From Verrucomicrobiales bacterium (GTDB lineage Bacteria > Verrucomicrobiota > Verrucomicrobiia > Verrucomicrobiales > DEV007), in NCBI GenBank assembly GCA_012960505.1, contig DUBC01000052.1, positions 62,001 to 126,000 of the forward strand: a stretch of DNA of 64,000 nt, read 5' to 3'. The position numbers and the translations under genes are program-made. Of the stretch, positions 10,001 to 18,654 are shown in pieces; positions within the stretch are counted from its first letter, which is position 1; every line of letters starts with the position of its first letter. The notes beneath the pieces were generated by a model. The model searched no databases, was not told the origin of the DNA, and saw only the letters and a program-made list of their open reading frames with translations.

Positions 10001-12612
10001 CGCGGGAAAATAATCTAAAGAATCTTAAAATTGATATTCCTCATGATACTTTCACTGTAATCACTGGACTCTCAGGTTCAGGCAAGTCGACCTTAGCTTT
10101 TGATGTGCTTTTTGCTGAAGGGCAGCGCAGATTCCTCGACAGCATGTCAGCATATGCACGGCAATTTGTTCAGCAGATGGAAAGGCCGGACGTTGATCAA
10201 GTTTATGGACTGCCACCCACAGTAGCTATCGAACAACGTGTTAGCAGAGGAGGAGGGAAATCAACAGTTTCGACGGTCACAGAAATTTATCATTTTCTTC
10301 GTCTCTTATTTGCAAAGGTTGGAACTCAATATTGCCCAGATTGCGGCGTGTCGGTTGATAAGAAGAGTAAAAATTCAATCATATCGTCAGTAAAAAAAGT
10401 TTTGAAGTTAGGCCCAGCAAAACTCCTATCACCATTAGTAAGAGGAAGAAAAGGGTTCCACACTGACACTGCTGCCTGGGCTCTTAGGCAGGGAATTAGA
10501 ACACTATTTGTTGATGGTAAGTTCATGGAAAGCGAGAGCTTCCAAAAACTTGAACGCTTCAAGGAGCACACGATTGATGGTCTTGTCGCTGAACTGCACG
10601 AAAAATCTAAACATTCTGAAATCACCAAATGTATTGATGACGCACTTCGTTGGGGCCATGGAACAGCACGTATTCTTAGGGAGGACGGTCAGAGCATAGT
10701 ACTTAGCTCGGAGATGTCTTGTCCAGACTGTGGAAATGCATTTGATGAATTGGATCCTCGTCTCTTTTCATATAATAGCCCTCACGGATGGTGCCATGCA
10801 TGTCGTGGATATGGGTACATTGTCCCTTCTCTGGTCGATTACGAAAAGCATGATTCTATTACTGCAGCTGAGTTGGAGGAGGAAAGGCGGCACGGAATCA
10901 GCAAAGAAAAAATAAAAGACATATGTCCAATCTGTGACGGTTCCAGAATTAACACAGTAGCACGAAGCGTTTGGGTCGATCATATAACAATCGATACTCT
11001 CACTAAAGTTTCTGTAACAAATGCAATTGAAATTATTGATGGATTTTCCTTGGAGGGTACCAAAAAGCTTATCGCACGAGATATTCTTGCAGAGATTAAA
11101 CAACGATTATTTTTTCTCCAAAGAGTTGGTCTTGGTTACCTTGGACTGGACCGCAGCGTTACAACGTTAAGTGGTGGAGAGAGTCAGAGAATTCGTCTGG
11201 CTGCTCAGCTAGGCTCGAATCTGCGGGGAGTTCTTTATGTTTTGGATGAACCAACGATAGGGCTTCACCCAAGAGACAATGAGCAACTTCTCAAAACTTT
11301 AATTTCTCTCAGAGACCAGGGGAATAGCCTGATCGTTGTTGAGCACGATGAAAATACAATTAAATGCGCTGATCATTTAATTGATCTGGGCCCAGGCGCT
11401 GGTAAAGAAGGAGGAGAAGTAATATTTCAAGGAAGTCTTAGCTCTAAGAATAAGAAGGGAGAGAAAAATCGGAGAACGGCATCTCTTACACTGAGTGCAA
11501 TTTCAAATCAGATGGAGCATCCCATTTCAGGGAAAAGGCGTAAACTTCCGGCACTATCATCAAAAGAAGGGTGGATTAAAATTAAGAATGCCAATGCAAA
11601 TAACCTGAAGAATCTCGACTGTTCAATCCCATTGAGTCGGCTGACTGTCCTCACTGGCGTTTCAGGAAGCGGTAAGAGTTCATTAATGCGTGGAGTTTTA
11701 AAACCGGCAGTAGATTCGACAATAAAATCAAAAAAAACAAAGAAACGGATTTATAAAACTTGGAAATCTATTACCGGTACGGATCAAATTGTTGCTGCAT
11801 ATGAAGTGGACCAAAGTCCGATTGGAAAAACTAGCCGATCAACGCCCGCAACATACGTGAAGATTTTTGATGAGATTCGCAAACTCTATTCTAATGTCCC
11901 TGAATCTCGCTTGAGAGGATATGATCCAGGCCGGTTTTCCTTTAATACTGAGGGCGGTCGATGTGAAAGTTGCGGAGGCAATGGACGCATAAAATTGGAG
12001 ATGAATTTTTTGCCTACCACGTGGGTAGAATGTGGAGAGTGCCGAGGAGACCGATACAATAGAGCGACGCTTGAAATTTTTTTTAATCGGAAAAACATTG
12101 CTCAAGTCATGCAAATGAGCGTGTCCGAAGCCTGTACATTTTTTGAGACACACCCAAAAATCCATACCACTTTGGCTCTTTTACGTGATACGGGATTAGG
12201 TTATCTTAGCCTCGGTCAGCCAAGTCCAACGCTGAGCGGTGGAGAGGCACAACGCATTAAGCTTGTCGCGGAAATTCGTAAAGGCCAAGGCAGAGCACAC
12301 AATGCAAAGATGAAAGGCGTGACAGGTTCTTGTTCCAATCTTTATTTGATTGAAGAACCAACTATCGGTTTGCATCACAATGATGTGGTGAATCTTATTA
12401 GGGTTTTGCACGCACTTGTTGATGAAGGACATACCGTCATTGTCATAGAACACAATACGAGGATCATGGCCGAAGCAGATTACATTATAGATATTGGCCC
12501 TGAAGCGGGAGAAGGGGGAGGGCAGATAGTGACAAAGGGTCGGCCGGAACAGGTAATTCGATCTAAAACGAGTAGAACAGCTCCTTTTTTGAGAGAAATA
12601 TTAAATAGTTAA
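7036..12612 (+). CDS. uvrA: Double-length excinuclease ABC subunit A with four ABC ATPase modules
   Basis: UvrA recognises DNA damage and loads UvrB in nucleotide excision repair. A usual UvrA has about 940 residues and two ATPase modules; this one has 1858 residues and two complete UvrA halves in tandem. Walker A loops begin at residues 45 (GPSGSGKS), 653 (GVSGSGKS), 1011 (GLSGSGKS) and 1541 (GVSGSGKS). Four signature motifs follow (LSGGEMQR, LSGGESQR, LSGGESQR, LSGGEAQR). Zinc-finger cysteines are present in both halves, for example GRCGRC...CPEC and GRCESC...CGEC. Chlamydial UvrA is known to be similarly double-length, so this is a shared PVC feature. The start is GTG at 7036; an in-frame stop at 7012 excludes a longer form and no other usual start codon lies between. 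No ribosome binding site is visible. Confidence 0.93.
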   Translation: MKKKTPKNAKRSWHRGIISLRKVRQNNLKGFDLDLPLGQLIVVTGPSGSGKSSLAFQTLYAEGQRRYIETFSPYTRQFFERMDKPRVEEVNGIPPSIAIEQGNTVRTTRSTVGTLTGINDYLKVLFSHIGVPHCPECGEEILEDNAESVTQFANMNLAGKAVLVSFGVPVPSQMKPPEFFQLLSAQGFLRIWVWGNLYRTDEPEEYPKKTLPKIVTVVQDRIKISKVAKNIARLNEALETAFLFGKGTIRLIDYESAKDWSFSSGKQCAPCGVILRDPSPGLFSFNSPLGACTQCRGFGRTLGIDLDRALPDKALSIREGVVKAFQGERGSECQTDLLQCAKVRGVDIDLAYEKLSKKNRGWILYGERGDSESNWQQGLWYGVKGFFDWIERKSYKMHVRIFLSRYRSYTTCFACRGTRLQPDALNYKIGNHTLPDIWQLPISDLLNLWNEKKSKLVELSNLDPTALLLWEEVDSRLRYLKRVGLVYLTLDRSARSLSGGEMQRVHLTTCLGASLVNTLFVLDEPSIGLHPKDTDQLINVMNDLRDAGNTVLVVEHEESIIRAADYLVDIGPGRGEDGGDLVYAGPISDYEKSRGKISSLTLDYLSGDKSIPIPSTRRKPKKGNALKVRGAQQNNLKNINLEIPLGLFVCVTGVSGSGKSTLVHDVIYLNLIRERGESTEELPGEVHSIVGHGKLRQVILVDQSPLSRNPRSTPVVYVGAFEHIRKLFAETPEAKSSGHLPGYFSFNSGTGRCGRCWGNGFEKVEMQFLSDLYVKCPECEGKRYGPEVLEFQLVGKSIHEVLNLTIESAIHFFKTIENKKAARVVSDLKPLADVGLGYLKLGQPINTLSGGESQRLKLVGHLLKNKPKKKDKGPAKDLLLFDEPTTGLHFDDIRILLNVFQRLVDDGHSVLVIEHNCEVIKCADHVIDLGPEGGSEGGEIIAVGTPEEIKKEKKSHTGKFLWRDHKPKSLLRAIESKEPPKNIISVRGARENNLKNLKIDIPHDTFTVITGLSGSGKSTLAFDVLFAEGQRRFLDSMSAYARQFVQQMERPDVDQVYGLPPTVAIEQRVSRGGGKSTVSTVTEIYHFLRLLFAKVGTQYCPDCGVSVDKKSKNSIISSVKKVLKLGPAKLLSPLVRGRKGFHTDTAAWALRQGIRTLFVDGKFMESESFQKLERFKEHTIDGLVAELHEKSKHSEITKCIDDALRWGHGTARILREDGQSIVLSSEMSCPDCGNAFDELDPRLFSYNSPHGWCHACRGYGYIVPSLVDYEKHDSITAAELEEERRHGISKEKIKDICPICDGSRINTVARSVWVDHITIDTLTKVSVTNAIEIIDGFSLEGTKKLIARDILAEIKQRLFFLQRVGLGYLGLDRSVTTLSGGESQRIRLAAQLGSNLRGVLYVLDEPTIGLHPRDNEQLLKTLISLRDQGNSLIVVEHDENTIKCADHLIDLGPGAGKEGGEVIFQGSLSSKNKKGEKNRRTASLTLSAISNQMEHPISGKRRKLPALSSKEGWIKIKNANANNLKNLDCSIPLSRLTVLTGVSGSGKSSLMRGVLKPAVDSTIKSKKTKKRIYKTWKSITGTDQIVAAYEVDQSPIGKTSRSTPATYVKIFDEIRKLYSNVPESRLRGYDPGRFSFNTEGGRCESCGGNGRIKLEMNFLPTTWVECGECRGDRYNRATLEIFFNRKNIAQVMQMSVSEACTFFETHPKIHTTLALLRDTGLGYLSLGQPSPTLSGGEAQRIKLVAEIRKGQGRAHNAKMKGVTGSCSNLYLIEEPTIGLHHNDVVNLIRVLHALVDEGHTVIVIEHNTRIMAEADYIIDIGPEAGEGGGQIVTKGRPEQVIRSKTSRTAPFLREILNS

Positions 12613-12809
12613 GAATCAGTAAAAATAGGGGTTCTAGGAATTTATTTTTTGTAAAATCCGGGAATTATATTTGCGAAAACACTGAAAAACACGTGCAAAT
12701 TACTAAAATTATCAAAAATTATAGAAATTTTAGAAATATTAAATAGTTTGGCAAAGTTTTTATTTTTTTTGTGACTTTTTGATTTTATGACCCATCTAAC
12801 TAGTAAATC
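12613..12809 (+). promoter_or_regulatory. Very AT-rich upstream region of the small orphan gene
   Basis: About 200 bases between uvrA and the small gene are composed mostly of A and T, with runs of T and A. No hairpin terminator for uvrA is obvious. The region probably contains the promoter for the following gene; I could not choose a specific -35/-10 pair. Confidence 0.3.
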
Positions 12810-13265
12810 ATGGCTACTGGAACTTTGACCATTTCAACAGACCTTATGAACTCGTGGCTACTTAAGCGGTTACGTCCTACTTCGTCTCCTCTGGTTCGAG
12901 GTGGAGAGGCTACCGCGTCTGACTCATTCTCCAATGTAGAGAAAGTCCAAGTAAATAATCAGCTCACGGTTGATCAAGAAATAAAAGTTTTAGCTCATGC
13001 AGCTAATGAGCTTCAGAAAGCTTATTCTGATGTTATTAGCGGACTAAATAATATTCATGGGCGCAAGATGCAGGAACTCAATGAGCCTTTTACTCAAAGG
13101 CTAAGCGCATTGATCAAAGCTCTTCAAGATGATGATATAGATCTTGCAAAGGATGCGGCAAAGCGCCTGATGCTACTTATTAATGAGATGCAGGCCAATA
13201 TACCGGCATGGGATTTTGTTCGTGCTTTACAATTACTCGCGGATCGTTGCAAGTCTCTCAGCTAA
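12810..13265 (+). CDS. Small helical protein of unknown function
   Basis: I do not recognise this 151-residue protein. It has no signal peptide or transmembrane segment. The first 45 residues are Ser/Thr-rich and probably disordered; residues about 50-148 are predicted by composition to be helical, with a pattern of Leu, Ala, Asp and Glu that suggests a helical bundle. The gene stands alone between uvrA and a convergent gene, has its own AT-rich upstream region and ends 26 bases before a strong terminator, so it is a separate transcription unit. Codon use and the position of the terminator support it as a real gene. Confidence 0.65.
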   Translation: MATGTLTISTDLMNSWLLKRLRPTSSPLVRGGEATASDSFSNVEKVQVNNQLTVDQEIKVLAHAANELQKAYSDVISGLNNIHGRKMQELNEPFTQRLSALIKALQDDDIDLAKDAAKRLMLLINEMQANIPAWDFVRALQLLADRCKSLS

Positions 13266-13291
13266 AGCCTAAAAGAGAGCTCAATAAATTT

Positions 13292-13331
13292 AAAAAGCCC
13301 CCACGCACTTCAAATGCATGGAGGCTTTTTT
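13292..13331. terminator. Bidirectional rho-independent terminator
   Basis: AAAAAGCCCCCACGCA at the left pairs with TGCATGGAGGCTTTTT at the right around a short loop, with two mismatches inside the stem. A T-run follows on the plus strand and an A-run precedes it, so the hairpin can end transcription of the small gene on the left and of the convergent dehydrogenase gene on the right. Confidence 0.85.
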
Positions 13332-13352
13332 AGTTTAATCTGATTTTTTTGA

Positions 13353-16205
13353 TTATTGAGTCACTTTCATTATCCCGTTCATGACTGCCCAGTGGCCAGG
13401 GAACGTACAAATAAATTCGTAATCTCCAAGCTTGGATGGCGCGGTGAACTCAAGCGTTTCTTTCTGACCTGCTTCTAGCATTTTAGTGCCATGCAGGATC
13501 TTTGAGTTAGTTGGTGCTTTCTTCACTGCTTCGGCTCCCATCGCAATTGCTTGGTTTCCAATTTCTGCTTTGGATCCGGGCTCCACAATAAGGAAGTTAT
13601 GAGGAATCACGTCTGGATTTAAGAAGGTAATTTTTACTTTGGTACCTGCCTTCACAGAGAAATTCGTTAAGTTGTATTTCAGCTGATTAGGTATTGCCGC
13701 TACATCAACAATCGTTTGATTGCCTTTAACAACGACTTTCGGTTCAGGCGCTTTGTCTTCTTCGACCTTTGCCAGTTGACCACCTCCGCGGGTAAAATCG
13801 ACATTATACCAAAAGTGCTGAACAGTTTTTGCCGCTCTTCGAACATTTGGATCTGCACTCGTTAGTAGTGTTCCCATCAGCTTGTCATCCTTGACATTAT
13901 GCGCTTGCAAGACCCACAGAGCTTCTAGCATATGATGTGCTTCGTTTGGATTTTTTGCGTCAAAATTGGATACCCATTTACTAATTGCTGCGACTAAAGA
14001 ATCTGTCGGATGTTCACTAAGCTCAATGCGTGTGCGGTAACGAACCCCATCGATTGGATGCTTTAAATTATTGAGCAGAGCATTGATTGGTTCACCATCG
14101 ATTGCTACTGCCTTTTGTAGAGGCTTTGCAGTATTAATTACACGATAGATTCGGCCATGGTTATGATCGCGGTTAGGGTCACGAACATTGTGCTGCATGT
14201 GGCCAATGATGACATTGTGCCAGTCGGACACATATAGGGCACCATCAGATCCGAAATCAGCATCAGACGGACGAACATTTCGATCATCAGACACGAAAAG
14301 ATCTCCTAGCGGTTGACCATTGACTTCACCCGTTTCTGGATTCCTTGTCAATTTGTAATGCTTGAGACCTAGGAAACCGATGGTGTTGCATAGCATAAAG
14401 CTTTGCTGTTTATCATCTGGAAAGTTGGCACTGGAAATGATGCCACTAGATGCTACTGGCCTGACTTCTTTTTTTAGGAGGCCTCGCATGGCGAAACCGT
14501 TGCCTTTAGGAACGACTTGGTAAGCTCTGCCACCTGTACCGTCTGTAGCATAATGGTAGCCCCAACGGTCAAAGCAAATTCCGTGAGGATTCGGACTATT
14601 CCCTGCGTGATGACTAAAAGTAAAGGTTCTAGGATTGAACCGGTACATTGCCGAAGCACCTGACTTGTGCGGTGTTGTCCACGGTGTTTCCACATTACTA
14701 ACGTGGAACACTCCTCTCTGATAATACAGACCCCCATCAGGACCATACTGAAAGTTGTTCATTGCGTGGTGAGTATCTGCTGAGTCAATGCCCCCTACCA
14801 TTTTAATTCTAAGGTCAGCGACATCATCACCGTCAGTGTCCTTCAGGAACCAGATGTCAGGTGCTGATCCTACAAGGACCCCACCATTCCAAAACTCAAA
14901 ACCGGTCGGGTTGTGTATCTTGGCAAAAGTAATTGCCTTATCGGCTACCCCATCACGGTTCTCATCTGGGAGAATTAGGAGACGATCTGACATTTCTTTT
15001 AGAGGCTCCCACTTCGGATAGGTTTTCCACGCTGCGACCCAAAGCCTTCCTTTGGTGTCGACTGACATTTGGACAGGATTTACCAGCTCGGGGAACATTT
15101 TCTCGTGAGCAAAAAGGTTCACTTTAAAGCCTTCAGGAACTCTCAATTTTTTTAAGGTTTCCTCAGGACTCGAATAAATCGCATTGCCTTCTTTGTTTTT
15201 GTTCGAGCTTTGGCTCTTCCCTCCGATATTTGATTTAACCGCGACAGCTGCTGGTACATTAGAGTCATCCACTTTAAAGTTTGAACCCAATGCAGTTGCC
15301 CAAATCTTAGGGTCACGATTGCCCGTCATGACATCGAGCATTTTCAGTTCATGGCGAAGAACGTCTGCGTTTGTTTGCCCGGCAACAAACTTGAGTCCTG
15401 AACGGCCTCCCCACACGTCATTCCCGTCGGGTGCTCGGTATCTGTTGAACCAAAACCAATTCTTGTAGGTGACCGAACGACGTAATTTTTCCATGTCTTT
15501 TCCAGCCTTAACCGTTTTACCAAAAAGACCTTTTGCGATTACTTCAGCGACATGACGATTACCCAGTTCGTTTAGGTGCACTCCATTAATAGTGAGCGCT
15601 TCCTTTGAGTTCGAATAGAGCGCTTTAGTTGGATTAAATAGATCTACAAATGTTACACCTTTTTTATCTGCTACTGCCTTGATGGCTGTTGTGTATTGTT
15701 CTAACCGAATGTTATTTGCTTTACCGTCCGGTAAGTTTGGACTCATTAAATCCTCGTGTGCAATTGGGGAAAATAATACAAAGCGAGGAGCGGATTTACC
15801 GTTAGGCTTTAGTTTTGTGTAATTGTCGATCATGACCGACAAGTCGTTCATGAAAGCTTCCAGACCTTTTCCCCCTTTGAACGATTCGTTGTAACCGAAA
15901 AAAGCAAAAATGACATCGGCTTCGCAAATTTTAAGATAGTTTTCGGGTGAAGGAAATCCAGAGTTTCTTGGTCTTTCTTTGACCGTGTCTCCGGTAAAAC
16001 CGAGATTACGAAATCTTACTTCTTGACCCTTGAGTTCGCTTTGCAAGACAGCTTCAAACCAACCATCATGGTTGAATCGATCAGGCAGGCTATTACCTAT
16101 AAGGCAAACAGAATCCCCTTTTTGAAATTCAAATTTTGCCAGAGCGGCAGAAGAACTAATAATTAATGAGAGGGCAGTTAAAATACCCAGATAAATTTTT
16201 GGCAT
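13353..16205 (-). CDS. Secreted SGNH hydrolase / PVC dehydrogenase propeller / cupredoxin fusion
   Basis: This 950-residue exported protein has a signal peptide (1-23) and three modules. Residues about 25-235 resemble an SGNH/GDSL esterase: the nucleophile block reads IGNSLPDRF (Ser39), and the late block reads NGVHLNELG, where an Asn stands at the usual Asp of DxxH. Residues about 345-810 form the Pirellula/Verrucomicrobium membrane-bound dehydrogenase propeller (YHYATDGTGG, DADFGSDGALYVSDWHN). Residues about 845-950 form a blue-copper domain with ligands His869 (PHNF), Cys933, His938 and Met942; the C-x4-H-x3-M spacing equals that of azurin. Other proteins of this type usually end in a c-type heme module, so here copper may be the electron acceptor. 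The substrate is unknown. It stands alone on the minus strand. Confidence 0.85.
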   Translation of the reverse strand: MPKIYLGILTALSLIISSSAALAKFEFQKGDSVCLIGNSLPDRFNHDGWFEAVLQSELKGQEVRFRNLGFTGDTVKERPRNSGFPSPENYLKICEADVIFAFFGYNESFKGGKGLEAFMNDLSVMIDNYTKLKPNGKSAPRFVLFSPIAHEDLMSPNLPDGKANNIRLEQYTTAIKAVADKKGVTFVDLFNPTKALYSNSKEALTINGVHLNELGNRHVAEVIAKGLFGKTVKAGKDMEKLRRSVTYKNWFWFNRYRAPDGNDVWGGRSGLKFVAGQTNADVLRHELKMLDVMTGNRDPKIWATALGSNFKVDDSNVPAAVAVKSNIGGKSQSSNKNKEGNAIYSSPEETLKKLRVPEGFKVNLFAHEKMFPELVNPVQMSVDTKGRLWVAAWKTYPKWEPLKEMSDRLLILPDENRDGVADKAITFAKIHNPTGFEFWNGGVLVGSAPDIWFLKDTDGDDVADLRIKMVGGIDSADTHHAMNNFQYGPDGGLYYQRGVFHVSNVETPWTTPHKSGASAMYRFNPRTFTFSHHAGNSPNPHGICFDRWGYHYATDGTGGRAYQVVPKGNGFAMRGLLKKEVRPVASSGIISSANFPDDKQQSFMLCNTIGFLGLKHYKLTRNPETGEVNGQPLGDLFVSDDRNVRPSDADFGSDGALYVSDWHNVIIGHMQHNVRDPNRDHNHGRIYRVINTAKPLQKAVAIDGEPINALLNNLKHPIDGVRYRTRIELSEHPTDSLVAAISKWVSNFDAKNPNEAHHMLEALWVLQAHNVKDDKLMGTLLTSADPNVRRAAKTVQHFWYNVDFTRGGGQLAKVEEDKAPEPKVVVKGNQTIVDVAAIPNQLKYNLTNFSVKAGTKVKITFLNPDVIPHNFLIVEPGSKAEIGNQAIAMGAEAVKKAPTNSKILHGTKMLEAGQKETLEFTAPSKLGDYEFICTFPGHWAVMNGIMKVTQ

Positions 16206-16340
16206 GGTGAGTTTATACTACCAAAGGGTGTGTTCTGTTAGCTAAAACTGGTTAAAAAATGTTATTTTTTTTACAGAGCGGCATAGAATCGCTAAAATTC
16301 CCTTATAAAAAGAACGCTATTTCATCCTTCAGATTAATAA
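16206..16340. promoter_or_regulatory. Divergent promoter spacer
   Basis: The 135-base spacer separates the divergent cupredoxin-fusion gene and the sulfatase operon. It is AT-rich, with a run of T at 16262-16271. No specific operator or promoter hexamers could be assigned with confidence. Confidence 0.25.
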
Positions 16341-17810
16341 ATGCCACATTATATTTTGATTCTTAGATGCTTAATTTTGGCTTTTCTGGCCGGAAAGCAT
16401 GCAATTGCTAGGCCAAATATTGTGTTTTTGCTGGCCGATGACCAGGCCACGATATCAATGGGTTGCTATGGTAATTCAGATGCCCGGACCCCTAATTTGA
16501 ATTCTCTATCAGAACGTGGAGTGACTTTTGATAATCATTATGACACGACGGCTATCTGCATGGCGAGCAGAGCCACAATTCTTACCGGTAAGTATGAATA
16601 TGAGCATGGCTGCAATTTTACAAAAGGTAAACTTAAGGCCAGCGATTTCGCTCAGAGCTATCCATTATTACTGAGGCGCGCCGGCTACCTTACTGCTTTT
16701 GCTGGCAAGTTCGGGGTAGACTTAGCCGAGGGTCTGCCTGTGAATTCCTTTGATAAGTGGGGAGGAGGAGGCGGTCAGACCAGTTACGTTACGTTAAGGA
16801 ATAAATCGATGAAAGAATATGCAAAAAAATATCCCCACTCCACTCTTTCTTATGGTGCATTTGGTCGCGATTTCATCAAAGAGGCTACGAAGACAGATAA
16901 GCCGTTTTGCCTATCTATCAGTTTCAAGGCTCCTCATATGCCTGATACACCCGATTCAAAATTTAATTCCATCTATAAGGGTAAGACTTTCAAGAGGCCT
17001 TCTAACTTTGGCCGAGAATATGCAAAACATCTAAGCCCTCAAAGTAAGCGGGGTCGACAGTGGGAGAGATGGGACAGTTGGGGATACAGTAGCAGATATG
17101 ATGAAGTAATGCGCAAATATCATCAGCTCGTCCATGGCATTGATCATGCGACAGGAATGATCATAGACGCTCTCCAAGAGAATGGAGCCTTAGACAACAC
17201 GGTAATTATTTATACATCGGACAATGGATTTCTTTGCGGTTCTCATGGTTATGGATCCAAGGTATTGCCTTATGAGGAATCAGTACGTGTTCCCATGATT
17301 ATTGTTGATCCGAGGCATAAATCTAGTGGGCAGGGTATCAGAGTTTCGGCACTAACTGGCAACATTGATATTGCCCCTACGATTCTTGAATTAGCCGGCT
17401 TAAAAGCCGAGTCAGGAATGGAAGGTAAGAGCCTAATGTCGTTACTGGATGCGCCGGGAAAAGAAATTCACAAACAATTATATTTGATGAATTGTTGGGG
17501 ACCGGTAGCGACTCAGAGTTTGGGCGTTGTTACCCGTGATTGGAAATATATCTACTGGTATTATGGTCAAGAAATGAATCCAACCGAGGAGCTATTTGAT
17601 ATGAGAAAAGATAAGTTGGAGCTATTTAATGTGGTTAATGATCCTCAGCAAAAGAAAGCCCTCCAATTAATGCGCGGTCATTATGACAATGGTGTAGCCT
17701 CTATCAAAAAAAAAGGAGCCCCGACACATAAAGTTTATGAAAAACTTTTCGATCGTAAGATTCCCTGGAACCAAAAGGCACCACTAATTAATTCCTTTAA
17801 GGATAAGTAA
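16341..17810 (+). CDS. Sulfatase (S1 family), exported
   Basis: This 489-residue protein has a signal-like N-terminus (about 1-23) followed directly by the sulfatase opening PNIVFLLADDQ, with the metal-binding Asp pair at 33-34. The active-site motif is C-M-A-S-R at residues 73-77. The Cys should be converted to formylglycine; Ala replaces the more common Pro, which is tolerated in some sulfatases. A second metal region is visible as YTSDNGFLCGSHG. The family hydrolyses sulfate esters, usually of glycans. It is the first gene of a three-gene plus-strand run with an amidase (61 bases downstream) and a sialidase-like protein. The substrate cannot be read from the sequence. Confidence 0.88.
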   Translation: MPHYILILRCLILAFLAGKHAIARPNIVFLLADDQATISMGCYGNSDARTPNLNSLSERGVTFDNHYDTTAICMASRATILTGKYEYEHGCNFTKGKLKASDFAQSYPLLLRRAGYLTAFAGKFGVDLAEGLPVNSFDKWGGGGGQTSYVTLRNKSMKEYAKKYPHSTLSYGAFGRDFIKEATKTDKPFCLSISFKAPHMPDTPDSKFNSIYKGKTFKRPSNFGREYAKHLSPQSKRGRQWERWDSWGYSSRYDEVMRKYHQLVHGIDHATGMIIDALQENGALDNTVIIYTSDNGFLCGSHGYGSKVLPYEESVRVPMIIVDPRHKSSGQGIRVSALTGNIDIAPTILELAGLKAESGMEGKSLMSLLDAPGKEIHKQLYLMNCWGPVATQSLGVVTRDWKYIYWYYGQEMNPTEELFDMRKDKLELFNVVNDPQQKKALQLMRGHYDNGVASIKKKGAPTHKVYEKLFDRKIPWNQKAPLINSFKDK

Positions 17811-17871
17811 AATGCTCGACAATAAATTTTGGCAGACACTTAGCTTATCTGTGCATAAAGTAAGTTCTTAA

Positions 17872-18633
17872 ATGCGGAAACTAATCATTCAACCAATTGC
17901 ATTTTTAAGTTCTTTTTTCTATTTGTTTTGCGCTCTTTTGGTTTGTAGTTGCACTACAACGCAAATCGAACAATCGAACTCTAAGAACCAAACAACTTCA
18001 ATAAGAGTCGCGACAGGGTCAGTATTACCAGTTCATCTTTATCGTGAAATCAAGGTAGTGAAAAGGTTCATATCCAAGGGCCGGTATGGCAGAAAATATA
18101 AGAGGACAATGAAGCCTCGTTACATCACAGTTCATTCTACACAGAATTATACTGGGAACGCTTGGGATCATGCGCGGGCACTTGAAAAAGGAAAACTGAG
18201 GGCTCCGAAAAGACGAAATGGAAATCGCATTGGGTATCTGACATGGCACTTCACTGTTCAGGAGGACGTTGTTATACAGCACTTGCCTACTATAGAGCAA
18301 GGTGAACATGCTGATTTCAATGGGCCCGGGAATAACTATTCGGTTGGAATAGAAATGTGCGAACACCGCAGCAATAGCAGGCAAAGAACTTTGGATAGGA
18401 CAGCGAAACTTTGTGCTTCTCTTATGTATCAGTATAAGATTCCTTTAAAAAACGTGGTTCCACATCAGCATTGGCCCCGCAAAGGAACCAAACCAGAACA
18501 CAAAAATTGCCCGCATTATTTAATGACAAATGGACGACCAGGAAAAAAATGGTCTCAATTTTTACGCTCTATTAAACGTCAATATAATCGAATTCAAGTT
18601 CCTCAGGCCGTAGCAATGTCTGGAATTGAATAA
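17872..18633 (+). CDS. N-acetylmuramoyl-L-alanine amidase-like lipoprotein (Amidase_2)
   Basis: The 253-residue product begins with a basic and hydrophobic stretch ending in a lipobox-like VCSC (Cys27), so it is probably lipidated and anchored in the envelope. The rest fits the Amidase_2 (T7 lysozyme/PGRP) fold: the first zinc ligand in ITVHSTQN, the GYLTWHFTVQED strand, YSVGIEMCEH, and the late zinc ligands in PHQHWPRKGTKPEHKNCPH. This family cleaves the bond between MurNAc and L-Ala in peptidoglycan. It lies between a sulfatase and a sialidase-like gene with short spacers (61 and 21 bases), so the three are likely co-transcribed. It may act in cell-wall turnover or on foreign peptidoglycan. 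Confidence 0.85.
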   Translation: MRKLIIQPIAFLSSFFYLFCALLVCSCTTTQIEQSNSKNQTTSIRVATGSVLPVHLYREIKVVKRFISKGRYGRKYKRTMKPRYITVHSTQNYTGNAWDHARALEKGKLRAPKRRNGNRIGYLTWHFTVQEDVVIQHLPTIEQGEHADFNGPGNNYSVGIEMCEHRSNSRQRTLDRTAKLCASLMYQYKIPLKNVVPHQHWPRKGTKPEHKNCPHYLMTNGRPGKKWSQFLRSIKRQYNRIQVPQAVAMSGIE

Positions 18634-18654
18634 TTCAAAGTGCCCTGATTATAT

